Part shown: piece after piece, positions 1-6,671 of the stretch
How positions within the stretch are numbered: the first letter of the stretch is position 1
Layout of the letters: each line of letters starts with the position of its first letter
Assembly: GCA_017471085.1 (NCBI GenBank)
Contig: JAFUWW010000070.1
Location: 1-15,295 of the forward strand
DNA length: 15,295 nt
Reading direction: 5' to 3'
Source of the DNA: Bacteroidales bacterium
Lineage (GTDB): Bacteria; Bacteroidota; Bacteroidia; Bacteroidales; UBA932
Program-made: the position numbers and the translations under genes
The notes under the pieces: model-generated
What the model was told of the DNA's origin: nothing
Seen by the model: only the letters and a program-made list of their open reading frames with translations
Databases searched by the model: none

Positions 1-1830
1 GCCGGTATCCGCACCCCGAACCCCCTGAACGAGGCCACCAAGAGCGAGAAGAACAAGAACCTCGCCTCCCTCGAGACCGCCATGCCGGAGGTCTATAAGG
101 AACTGGACGACATCCGTCTCCGCCTGGAGCAGCACTTCCAGGACATGCAGGACATCGAATTCACCATCCAGGAAGGCAAGCTGTGGATGCTGCAGTGCCG
201 TATCGGCAAGCGCACCGGCCTGGCCGCCCTGCAGATGGCCGTGGATATGGTGGAAGAAGGCCTGATCGACGAAAAGACCGCCGTGATGCGCGTAGCTCCC
301 AACCAGCTGGACGAGGTGCTCCACCCCATCCTGGACCCGGCATCCGAGAAGAAGGCTCCCGTGCTGGCACAGGGTCTCCCGGCTTCCCCGGGCGGCGCCG
401 TGGGCCAGATTGTCTTCACCTCTGAAGACGCCATCAAGTACGCCCTCGCCGGCAAGAAGTGCATCCTGGTCCGTGAAGAGACCTCTCCGGAAGACATCGA
501 CGGTATGCATGCAGCCGTGGGTATCCTCACCGAACGCGGCGGCATGACCTCCCACGCAGCCCTCGTGGCCCGCGGCTGGGGCAAGTGCTGCATCGTGGGC
601 TGCGACGCCCTCAAGATCAACTTCAAGGACAAGACCGTGGGCTTCAACGGCATCAAGAAGACCTTCAAGGAAGGTGACATCCTGAGCCTCAACGGTGCGA
701 AGGGTCTGGTATACGAAGGCGCCATCGAAACCATGGACGCCTCCGAGAACCCGCTCTTCTCCAAGTTCATGAGCATGTGCGACAAGTTCCGCAAGCTGGG
801 TGTCCGCACCAATGCCGATACGCCGGAAGATGCTGCCCGCGCCCTCAAGTTCGGTGCCCAGGGCATCGGCCTGTTCCGTATCGAGCACATGTTCTACGGC
901 CGCAACTCCGAAATTCCCCTGTCCAAACTGCGCAAGATGATCCTCTGCGACACCGACCAGGAGCGCAAGTCCGCCCTGGCGGAACTGGAGCCTTTCATGA
1001 AGGCCGCCGTCAAGGAGACCCTCCGCGTGATGGACGGCAAGCCGGTCGTGTTCCGTCTGCTGGATCCGCCGCTGCATGAGTTCGTTCCTCAGGGAGAAGA
1101 CAAGAAGAAGGAACTGGCCAAGGATCTGGGCATTTCCGTGAAGGAAGTGGAGAAGCGCGGCGCCGCCCTGCACGAGGTGAACCCGATGATGGGCCACCGT
1201 GGCGTACGTCTGCACGTGAGCTTCCCGCTCATCGCCGAAACCCAGTACCGCGCCATCTTCACCGCCACTGCAGAACTGCAGAAGGAAGGCATGAATCCCA
1301 AGCCGGAGATCATGATCCCCGTCACCATCTCCGCCCGTGAGCTCAGCTTCCAGAGGGCGATCTGCGACAAGATCAAGGCCGAGGTGGAAGCCGCTACCCA
1401 GCAGTTCCTGGAATACCAGTTCGGTACCATGATCGAGATCCCGCGCGCCGCCCTTACGGCCGACCGTATGGCCCGCTCTGCCATGTTCTTCAGCTTCGGC
1501 ACCAACGACCTTACCCAGATGACGTTCGGCTTCAGCCGCGACGATATCGGCACCTTCATGGGCGACTATCTGGGCAACAAGATCCTGGACGCCGACCCGT
1601 TCCAGCACATCGACACCAAGGCCGTAGGCCAGCTGGTGAAGATCGGCGTGGACAAGGGCCGCAGCCGCCGCGAGAACCTCATGTGCGGTATCTGCGGTGA
1701 GCACGGTGGCGATCCTCAGTCCATCGAGTTCTTCAACACCATCGGCATCGACTATGTGTCCTGCTCGCCGTTCCGCGTGCCTATCGCCCGCCTGGCAGCC
1801 GCACAGGCCGAGATCAAGCAGAGCAAATAA
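1..1830 (+). CDS. ppdK: Pyruvate, phosphate dikinase (C-terminal two thirds, 5' end outside window)
   Basis: Interconverts pyruvate + ATP + Pi and PEP + AMP + PPi in the cytoplasm. The reading frame is open from base 1 and continues the family sequence upstream of the first ATG at 82 (AGIRTPNPLNEATKSEKN...), so the gene is cut by the window edge, not started at 82; 609 residues remain of roughly 900. Visible in order: end of the ATP-grasp half (DMQDIEFTIQEGKLWMLQ), the swivelling phosphohistidine domain with GGMTSHAALVARG (the catalytic His lies in TSHAA), then the PEP-binding TIM barrel with GLFRIEHMF, RLLDPPLHEF, FSFGTNDLTQMTFGFSRDD and the catalytic Cys in GICGEHGGDP, ending in SPFRVPIARLAAAQA. 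All key motifs are intact. It ends in TAA, followed about 18 bases later by a terminator. The product assignment is certain; direction of flux is not visible. Confidence 0.97.
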   Translation, partial: AGIRTPNPLNEATKSEKNKNLASLETAMPEVYKELDDIRLRLEQHFQDMQDIEFTIQEGKLWMLQCRIGKRTGLAALQMAVDMVEEGLIDEKTAVMRVAPNQLDEVLHPILDPASEKKAPVLAQGLPASPGGAVGQIVFTSEDAIKYALAGKKCILVREETSPEDIDGMHAAVGILTERGGMTSHAALVARGWGKCCIVGCDALKINFKDKTVGFNGIKKTFKEGDILSLNGAKGLVYEGAIETMDASENPLFSKFMSMCDKFRKLGVRTNADTPEDAARALKFGAQGIGLFRIEHMFYGRNSEIPLSKLRKMILCDTDQERKSALAELEPFMKAAVKETLRVMDGKPVVFRLLDPPLHEFVPQGEDKKKELAKDLGISVKEVEKRGAALHEVNPMMGHRGVRLHVSFPLIAETQYRAIFTATAELQKEGMNPKPEIMIPVTISARELSFQRAICDKIKAEVEAATQQFLEYQFGTMIEIPRAALTADRMARSAMFFSFGTNDLTQMTFGFSRDDIGTFMGDYLGNKILDADPFQHIDTKAVGQLVKIGVDKGRSRRENLMCGICGEHGGDPQSIEFFNTIGIDYVSCSPFRVPIARLAAAQAEIKQSK

Positions 1831-1848
1831 AGCACATCTCATTCCATC

Positions 1849-1900
1849 AAAAAAGAGAGGAGACCAAAAAGTCAAGTTGACTTAGGTCACTCTCTTTTTT
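1849..1900 (+). terminator. Intrinsic terminator of ppdK
   Basis: Eleven-base perfect arms AAAAAAGAGAG (1849-1859) and CTCTCTTTTTT (1890-1900), with an internal GACC/GGTC pair and a GTCA-AGT-TGAC hairpin at 1871-1881. The T-run ends the 3' arm. Being A-rich before and T-rich after, it could work in both directions. Confidence 0.85.
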
Positions 1901-1927
1901 GTGTCTTCTCGATGAGAAGACGGAGGA

Positions 1928-2820
1928 AGGGATACCCATCAGCGGTATGTGCCACAAAGCCGATGGATACCGTGCAGAGGCCGATGTCAAAGGTTCACCA
2001 TAAATCCTATGATTGCCACCGGGCGCGCTGCATGTGACTGATAATAAGCCTGTTATGAAGCACCCGCTGGCGAAGGTGCATACTAAACCGTATGATTGCC
2101 ACCGGTGACACTGTATATGGTTGAAAATGAATTTGTTATGGAGTACCCGATGGCAAAAGTGCATACTAAACGTATGATTGCCACCGAGGGCGCTGTATGT
2201 GGCTGACAGTGAGCTGGTTGTAAACAGACTGATGGCAATGGCACACACAAACCGTATGATTGCCACCGGGAGTGCTGCATGTGGCTGACAATAAGCCTGT
2301 TATGAAGTACCCGATGGCAAAGGTGCATACTAAACCGTATGATTGCCACCGAGGGCGCTGTATGTGGCTGATAATAAGCCTGTTATGAAGCACCCGCTGG
2401 CGAAGGTGTAAATTCAACCGTGTGATTGCCACCGGGAGTGCTGTATGTGGCTGATAATGAGCTGGTTGTAAACAGACTGATGGCAATGGCACACACAAAA
2501 CGTATGATTGCCACCGGGAGTGCTGCATGTGGCTGACAATGAGCTGGTTGTAAACAGACCGATGGCAATGGCACACACAAAACGTATGATTGCCACCGGG
2601 AGTGCTGCATGTGGCTGACAATGAGCTGGTTGTAAACAGACCGATGGCAAAGGTGCATACTAAACCGTATGATTGCCACCGGGAGTGCTGCATGTGGCTG
2701 ACAATGAGCTGGTTGTAAACAGGCCGATGGCAAAGGTGCAATCAAAACCGAAGGATTGCCGCCGATGGCGCTGTATGTAACTGACAATTAGTTTGTTCCG
2801 AGAATCCATGTGGCAATGGT
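1928..2820. repeat. Tandem array of about 11 units of 82/83 bp with conserved inverted-repeat arms
   Basis: The motif GATTGCCACCG recurs at 2011, 2094, 2176, 2258, 2341, 2424, 2506, 2588, 2671 and (as GATTGCCGCCG) 2754, giving steps of 83,82,82,83,83,82,82,83,83. A decayed copy precedes it at 1928-2010. Each unit also carries TGGCAA or TGGCGA; CCGATGGCAAT in one unit and ATTGCCACCGG at the start of the next form 11-base arms with one mismatch around a loop of about 19 bases. Units come in two flavours in the second half: CCTGTTATGAAG...GTGCATACTAAA and GCTGGTTGTAAACAG...GGCACACACAAA. Central units (2506, 2588, 2671) are nearly identical while edge units are decayed, as expected when an array is homogenised by unequal exchange. 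There are no unique spacers between units, so it is not a CRISPR. Function unknown. Confidence 0.93.
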
Positions 2821-2822
2821 GG

Positions 2823-2840
2823 GCAAGCGAGAGCAAGCGA
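2823..2840. repeat. Short direct repeat GCAAGCGA x2
   Basis: GCAAGCGA occurs at 2823-2830 and 2833-2840, between the 82/83-bp array and the C-rich minisatellite, marking the boundary of the array. Confidence 0.7.
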
Positions 2841-2851
2841 AGCGGTAGGAG

Positions 2852-2917
2852 CCCCCTGCACCTGGCCCCCCTGCACCCTGCACCCCGGCACCCCGGCACC
2901 CCTGCACCCTGCACCCC
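2852..2917 (-). repeat. C-rich minisatellite with G-quadruplex-forming G strand
   Basis: On the + strand, C-runs (2852-2856, 2866-2871, 2876-2878, 2883-2886, 2891-2894, 2899-2902, 2907-2909, 2914-2917) are mostly separated by four bases, either TGCA or GGCA. On the - strand this gives seven regularly spaced G-runs of 3 to 6 with 4-base loops, a classic quadruplex pattern. It lies between the tandem array and the IS3 remnant. Confidence 0.8.
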
Positions 2918-2982
2918 ACAGCACACTAAAAAAAGAGGTTAACTCTTTTGATGTGCCCCCCAAAAGTTGGACGGTTTAACAG

Positions 2983-3153
2983 TTACGAGGCCTTAGATTG
3001 GAACAGAGCTCGGTATTGCACCGGGCTCTTTCCTTTTAGCCTCAGTTTGATCCTATCGTTGTTGTTGTAACGGATGTAAGTCCGGAGCGCTTTCTTGAAC
3101 TGGTCGATAGAGTCCCACTCCTGCAAATATGGCAATTCATTTTTTATGGAGTG
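2983..3153 (-). pseudogene. C-terminal fragment of IS3-family OrfB transposase
   Basis: Reading from 3153, the fragment runs HSIKNELPYLQEWDSIDQFK, then KALRTYIRYNNNDRIKLRLK, then GKSPVQYRALFQSKAS and TAA at 2983-2985. The YI-YNN-RIK-KLKG-SPVQYR pattern is the typical end of IS3-family (IS150-like group) transposases. An in-frame TAG lies immediately upstream (3154-3156) and no DDE residues remain, because the middle of the element is deleted. Confidence 0.85.
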
Positions 3154-3290
3154 CTATTTCTCCTAATTTCTGACACGACGCCCAGTAGCGCTTAAGTAAC
3201 TCTGAATTAATACCATACTGTAGATGAATACTCCATGCACTGTTGCCCTTTTCTAACAAATGCCTTAGCTCAACAACTCATCGTAACCAT
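3137..3290 (-). pseudogene. IS3-family OrfA remnant (helix-turn-helix piece)
   Basis: In the - strand, a frame running to TGA at 3137-3139 reads EKGNSAWSIHLQYGINSELL, then KRYWASCQKLGEIALHKK. This resembles the HTH of IS3 OrfA proteins (pattern G-S, GI, L, W/Y, GE-AL). The presumed start region (ATG at 3290) is out of frame with it, so the gene is frameshifted as well as truncated. Its position 5' of the OrfB piece and about 65 bases from the IS tip matches normal IS3 order. Confidence 0.55.
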
Positions 3291-3312
3291 GTTTCTTCTT
3301 TTTTTTACATAA

Positions 3313-3354
3313 CAAAAACCCCGAAAGTTCCTTGTCTAACTTTCGGGGTTTTTG
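3313..3354 (-). terminator. Strong hairpin terminator downstream of the ROK kinase gene
   Basis: Seventeen-base perfect arms, CAAAAACCCCGAAAGTT (3313-3329) and AACTTTCGGGGTTTTTG (3338-3354), with an 8-base loop. In the - direction the 3' arm ends GGGGTTTTTG, a good intrinsic terminator for the ROK gene that ends at 3393. The arm coincides with the inferred IS3 end, so the IS may have supplied or duplicated this terminator. Confidence 0.75.
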
Positions 3355-3392
3355 TCAAAAGAGTTAACCTCTTTTTTGAACTGCATCCATGC

Positions 3393-4352
3393 TTAGAGTT
3401 CCCAGGCAAGGGCGGAAGCGCCGAGGATGGCGGCGTCGGATTCCTTGAGCGAGGAGAACACGAGCTGGACTTTATCGCGCCAGAGCGGAATCACATTCTC
3501 GTTCATGGCTTCGAGGATGGGCTTCTCCAGGAATTCACGGGCACGGGCCAGGCCGCCGAAGAGGACGATGGCTTCCGGAGCGGAGAATTCGATGAAATCG
3601 GCGAATTTTTCACCGAGGATGCGGCCGGTATACTCGAACACGCGGAGGGAGAGCTTGTCGCCTTCCTTGGCGGCCTCGTACACATTCTTGGACTTGATCA
3701 GGTCCAGGCTGCGGAGGGCGGAGGGTTCGTCGCTCATTTCGAGCCATTCGCGGGCGGTGCGGGCTACGCCGGTGGCGCTGGCATAGGTTTCCAGGCAGCC
3801 GTACTTGCCGCAGTTGCATTTGCGGCCGTTGTGGCGCACGGCGCAGGTGTGGCCCAGCTCGCCGGCGAAACCGTCGTGACCGTAAACCACCTCACCGTTG
3901 ATGACGATACCGGAACCCACGCCGGTTCCCAGGGTAATCATGATGAAGTTCTTCATACCGCGGGCGGCGCCGTAGGTCATTTCGCCCATGGCGGCGGCGT
4001 TGGCATCGTTGGTAAGGGACACCGGAATGCCGTTCATCTGCTCCTGGAGCATTTTGGCAAAGGGAATATTGCCGCTCCTGGCCCAGAGAAGATTGACGGC
4101 GTTCTCCACCACGCCCGTGTAGAAGTTACCGTTGGGGATACCCACGCCGATGCCGCGGATGCGGCCTTCGGCCTGGCTCTCCGCAATGATGCGGTGCAGG
4201 GCTTCCGACAGGGAGGCGATGAATTCGTCTGCATTGGTGGTGTTTTCCGAGCTGATAACGGTTTGGGCAATGATATTGCCGCGGGCGTCAACCACGCCGC
4301 ATTTGGCGGTCTGTCCACCTACATCGATACCGATTACTAAGTCTTGTGCCAT
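3393..4352 (-). CDS. ROK-family sugar kinase (glucokinase-like)
   Basis: Probably phosphorylates a hexose (glucose, or possibly an amino sugar or fructose) with ATP in the cytoplasm. 319 residues, normal for ROK kinases. Visible: N-terminal ATP-binding loop GIDVGGQTAKCGVVD (residues 8-22), catalytic Asp in LTNDANAAAMGE (D116), glycine-rich ITLGTGVGSGI (139-149), ELGH (165-168) and the ROK zinc site CNCGKYGCLE (C179, C181, C186) with the upstream His. The second half carries the FGGLA phosphate/adenine loop. It starts with ATG 13 bases after the stop of the MFS transporter, so the two form one operon: import, then phosphorylation. No Shine-Dalgarno is visible, usual for Bacteroidales. Specificity cannot be read from sequence; glk is a reasonable guess only. 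Confidence 0.92.
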   Translation of the reverse strand: MAQDLVIGIDVGGQTAKCGVVDARGNIIAQTVISSENTTNADEFIASLSEALHRIIAESQAEGRIRGIGVGIPNGNFYTGVVENAVNLLWARSGNIPFAKMLQEQMNGIPVSLTNDANAAAMGEMTYGAARGMKNFIMITLGTGVGSGIVINGEVVYGHDGFAGELGHTCAVRHNGRKCNCGKYGCLETYASATGVARTAREWLEMSDEPSALRSLDLIKSKNVYEAAKEGDKLSLRVFEYTGRILGEKFADFIEFSAPEAIVLFGGLARAREFLEKPILEAMNENVIPLWRDKVQLVFSSLKESDAAILGASALAWEL

Positions 4353-4365
4353 AATAGTATGTTAG

Positions 4366-5658
4366 TTATTTGCGTTTTGCCACTTTGGAGCCGATGACGG
4401 CGAAGAACAGGATGTAGGCGAGACCCAGGGCCACGACCCAGTAGCTGGCCATGTAGGTGGTCTTGTCGGCCACGAAGTTCTGGAGGAGCGGGAGGATACC
4501 GCCGCCAACCACCATGGTCATGAACAGGCCGGAAGCCTTGTTGGTGGCGCTGCCGAGGCCTTCGACGGCGAGGTTGAAGATGGCGCCCCACATGACGGAG
4601 GTGCAGAGGCCGCAGAGGACCAGCAGAAGGGCCGACAGCGGAACGTTCACCATCTGGAAGGCGGTGCCGGTGAAGGCGGGCATGTTAACCTTGTTGGCGG
4701 CAGGGACGAAGATGGCGATGAGAACCAGCAGGAGAGCCACACCGGCGCAGAAGCTGAGCTGCGTCTTGGAGGAAATCTTGCCGGAAATGAGGCTGGAGAC
4801 GAAACGGCCCACCAGCATCAGGAGCCAATAGGTACCGGCCACGAAACCGGCGATGGCGGCGGCGGTGGAAGTATCCAGCATGCCGGCAGGATTGGCGGGA
4901 TCGGCCAGATAGAAGTTGAGGGTTCCGGGGATACCTACCTCGACGCCCACATATACGAAGATGGCGATGATGCCGAAGATGAAGTGACGGTAGTTCCAGG
5001 GGCTTTCGGCATGGGCTGCATCGGCTACCTGGTCGGGGTCTTCGATCTTGATGAAGCAGAGGATGATGAAAGCGGCTGCAAAGATGCCCATGGCGATGAA
5101 CAGCACGGGGTTCACATCGGAGATGACGGTCTTGCCGGCCACCAGGGCGCCGATCATGGCACCTACGAGCATCGGGGTGAGGGTACCCATCAGGGAGTTG
5201 AAGGTACCGCCGATCTGTACATACTGGTTACCTTTCTTTCCGCCGCCGCCCAGGAGAGTAAGCATCGGATTCACCACGGTGTTGAGCATACATACGGAGA
5301 AACCGGAGATGAATGCGCCGAGCAGATAGGTGATGAAGTTGCCGGGGAAGGAAGCGACCACGCCGGAGAGGAACTGGACGAATACGCCGATGAAACCTAC
5401 GGCGATGGCGATGAGGGCGGTCTTCTTGTAACCGTACTTGGTAAGCATGTTGCCGGCAGGGATACCCATGAACAGGTAGGCCAGGAAGTTCATCATGTTA
5501 CCCATCATGCCGAGGGCGTTGGAGCCGGCAATCTCGGGCTGCATTTTCCAGATGTTGCCCACCGGGGCTGCGAGGTTGGTCACGAAGGAGATCATACCGA
5601 AGAGGAAGATCATCGTGATGATGGCAATCATGTTGCCATTTCCTTTGGTTTTAGACAT
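4366..5658 (-). CDS. Sugar MFS transporter, FucP/GluP (glucose/galactose) type
   Basis: Inner-membrane H+-coupled sugar symporter, 430 residues, about 12 hydrophobic segments. Family signatures of the FucP/glucose-galactose branch are present: NFLAYLFMGIPAGNMLTKYG (TM2 and the following loop), the GFSVCMLNTVVNPMLTLLGG stretch near residue 145 followed by NQYVQIGGTFNSLMG, and the second-half LLMLVGRFVSSLISG. A short conserved lysine/arginine tail (KVAKRK) closes it. It is first in an operon with the ROK kinase and has a TAnnTTTG promoter directly upstream. Likely substrate is glucose, galactose or a related hexose, or N-acetylglucosamine as in NagP relatives; the ROK neighbour fits any of these. 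Confidence 0.93.
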   Translation of the reverse strand: MSKTKGNGNMIAIITMIFLFGMISFVTNLAAPVGNIWKMQPEIAGSNALGMMGNMMNFLAYLFMGIPAGNMLTKYGYKKTALIAIAVGFIGVFVQFLSGVVASFPGNFITYLLGAFISGFSVCMLNTVVNPMLTLLGGGGKKGNQYVQIGGTFNSLMGTLTPMLVGAMIGALVAGKTVISDVNPVLFIAMGIFAAAFIILCFIKIEDPDQVADAAHAESPWNYRHFIFGIIAIFVYVGVEVGIPGTLNFYLADPANPAGMLDTSTAAAIAGFVAGTYWLLMLVGRFVSSLISGKISSKTQLSFCAGVALLLVLIAIFVPAANKVNMPAFTGTAFQMVNVPLSALLLVLCGLCTSVMWGAIFNLAVEGLGSATNKASGLFMTMVVGGGILPLLQNFVADKTTYMASYWVVALGLAYILFFAVIGSKVAKRK

Positions 5659-5711
5659 TGTGCTTTGTGTTTATTAGTTAATAATTATCGGCGATTTAAA
5701 CTTATAGCTTT

Positions 5712-5719
5712 CAAATATA
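5712..5719 (-). promoter_or_regulatory. Bacteroidetes -7 box (TATATTTG) for the MFS-ROK operon
   Basis: The - strand reads TATATTTG, an exact TAnnTTTG match, 53 bases upstream of the transporter ATG, within an AT-rich stretch. A -33 TTTG is not clear; TTTCG lies 16 bases upstream. The leader is AT-rich and unstructured. Confidence 0.6.
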
Positions 5720-5755
5720 AGAATTTTTTTCGAAAGTGGCTCTTTCCGGGACAAA

Positions 5756-5789
5756 GAAAAACGGCGGCCGGAACATCCGGACCACCGTT
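5756..5789 (-). terminator. Intrinsic terminator of the GT8-acyltransferase operon
   Basis: On the - strand, AACGGTGGTC (5789-5780) pairs with GGCCGCCGTT (5769-5760) through two G-T wobbles, followed by TTTTT (5760-5756). It sits 19 bases after the acyltransferase stop. Confidence 0.75.
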
Positions 5790-5807
5790 TGAACATCAGG
5801 TTCACTC

Positions 5808-6671
5808 TCAGCAGCCTGTCCAGCCGGCAATGTCGTCCGGCGAGAAATCATAGGTGAGAGGCTTTCCGTATATCTGCTCGTAGGCATGGACCTTGGCCTC
5901 GTAATCGGCCCGGCAGAGGGCGAGGCTGTTTTCCCGGTCGGTCTTGGCAGGGTCGGGGTACAGCGGATCCAGGATATGGAGGACCATCTTCACGTCGTGG
6001 AATTCGGGCGTGAGCATGCCCGGAAGGTCCTGCATCTCGACGAAGCACGGGACCACCGGCACTTTGAACTGGCTGGCGAAAAGGAAGGCGCCGCGTTTCC
6101 CAGGCCTGGGCTTCCTGTAGTTGAACCACATCTCCTGCTCCGGATAAATCAGGATGAAATGGTTGGAGTCCAGGGTCTCCTGCATCAGGGTGCGGAAGGC
6201 GCCGCTCATGTAGGATGGCTCCGGAATCAGGGGAATCACATCGATGTTGCGCAGCACGAAGCCGTTGAGGCCCGGCATCACGAAATTGGTGCCCTGGCTC
6301 ACCGCCCACAGCCGGCCCCTTCCCGCGGCGCGGCACATCGACCTGTGAATGCCGTTGTCGAAGGGATTGAAATGGTTGCTGGTAAGGAAGGCAGGGCCCT
6401 TCACGGCTTCCAGTTTCTCCAGGCCGACAATCTGGTTCACTCCGTCGCTGTAGCGCCAGATCCAGTAATCCACCACGGACCGGGCGGCCAGTTTCTTGAG
6501 CCTGGCCCCCGGCGTGCGCATTTTTCCTACGTAGTCGAGGATGTTCTCCTTCAGGGCGGCAGGCTCCCACTGCGGGTCGAAAGGTTCCGTCTTGTCATTG
6601 AAACGGCCTTCCGCGGCGGCCTGACGGATGTTCCGGATGGCGTCGGAGCGTCCGGGCGTGATTAGCAGCAT
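5808..6671 (-). CDS. PlsC-like lysophospholipid/1-acylglycerol-phosphate acyltransferase
   Basis: Predicted membrane-associated acyltransferase, 287 residues. The PlsC-superfamily HX4D motif is present as NHFNPFD (H100, D105), and the second block as IYPEQEMW (177-183), a variant of the usual EGTRS-like block. An NIDVIPLIP stretch (142-150) fits the acceptor-binding region. The ATG at 6671 lies 10 bases inside the 3' end of the GT8 gene, indicating translational coupling. The first 90 residues are more polar than in typical PlsC and lack an obvious transmembrane helix. It may acylate a glycolipid or lipid A-type acceptor made by its neighbour instead of doing bulk phospholipid synthesis; that is inference. 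Confidence 0.85.
   Translation of the reverse strand: MLLITPGRSDAIRNIRQAAAEGRFNDKTEPFDPQWEPAALKENILDYVGKMRTPGARLKKLAARSVVDYWIWRYSDGVNQIVGLEKLEAVKGPAFLTSNHFNPFDNGIHRSMCRAAGRGRLWAVSQGTNFVMPGLNGFVLRNIDVIPLIPEPSYMSGAFRTLMQETLDSNHFILIYPEQEMWFNYRKPRPGKRGAFLFASQFKVPVVPCFVEMQDLPGMLTPEFHDVKMVLHILDPLYPDPAKTDRENSLALCRADYEAKVHAYEQIYGKPLTYDFSPDDIAGWTGC

Larger units (their letters stand above)
2949..3356 (-). mobile_element. Internally deleted IS3-family element (about 408 bp)
   Basis: Both ends look like IS3-family termini. The left end (2949-2972) reads TGA, six variable bases, then CCCCAAAAGTTGGAC; the right end, read inward on the - strand (3357 to 3334), reads TGA, six bases, then CCCCGAAAGTTAGAC. 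The interior on the - strand holds an OrfA-like helix-turn-helix piece at its 5' side and the C-terminus of an OrfB DDE transposase at its 3' side. The catalytic core of OrfB is missing, so it cannot transpose by itself, but with both ends kept it could in principle be moved in trans. No clear short direct target duplication flanks it. Confidence 0.75.
2929..3377. repeat. Perfect 23-bp inverted repeat flanking the IS3 remnant
   Basis: Bases 2929-2951 and 3355-3377 are exact reverse complements over 23 positions. The left copy begins AAAAAAGAGGTTAAC and the right copy ends GTTAACCTCTTTTTT. If the element between them is removed, the halves make a symmetrical A-run/stem/T-run hairpin, which is what a bidirectional terminator between convergent ppdK and the ROK gene would look like. 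The last three bases of each arm (TGA/TCA) are also the presumed tips of the IS. Confidence 0.8.

Noticed and set aside
93..890. 265-codon reverse ORF inside ppdK
   Set aside because: Shadow of a high-GC gene whose + frame carries unmistakable PPDK motifs; low-complexity Ser/Arg/Pro-rich translation.
2166..2741. 191-codon reverse ORF in the repeat array as a real protein
   Set aside because: Unit length is not a multiple of three, so peptides appear in shifting frames; no conserved start or operon context.
1928..2820. CRISPR array
   Set aside because: No unique spacers; the whole 82/83-bp unit is repeated and no cas genes are present.
1928..2820. Integron attC cassette array
   Set aside because: Units are identical tandem copies without cassette ORFs, and no integron integrase is nearby; the recombinase-like gene is about 6 kb away and lacks integron features.
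3243..4340. 365-codon forward ORF over the ROK kinase
   Set aside because: Antisense shadow; the reverse frame encodes a complete ROK protein with zinc and catalytic motifs.
4984..5853. 289-codon forward ORF over the transporter
   Set aside because: Antisense shadow, His/Glu/Gly-rich, opposite a clear 12-TM transporter.
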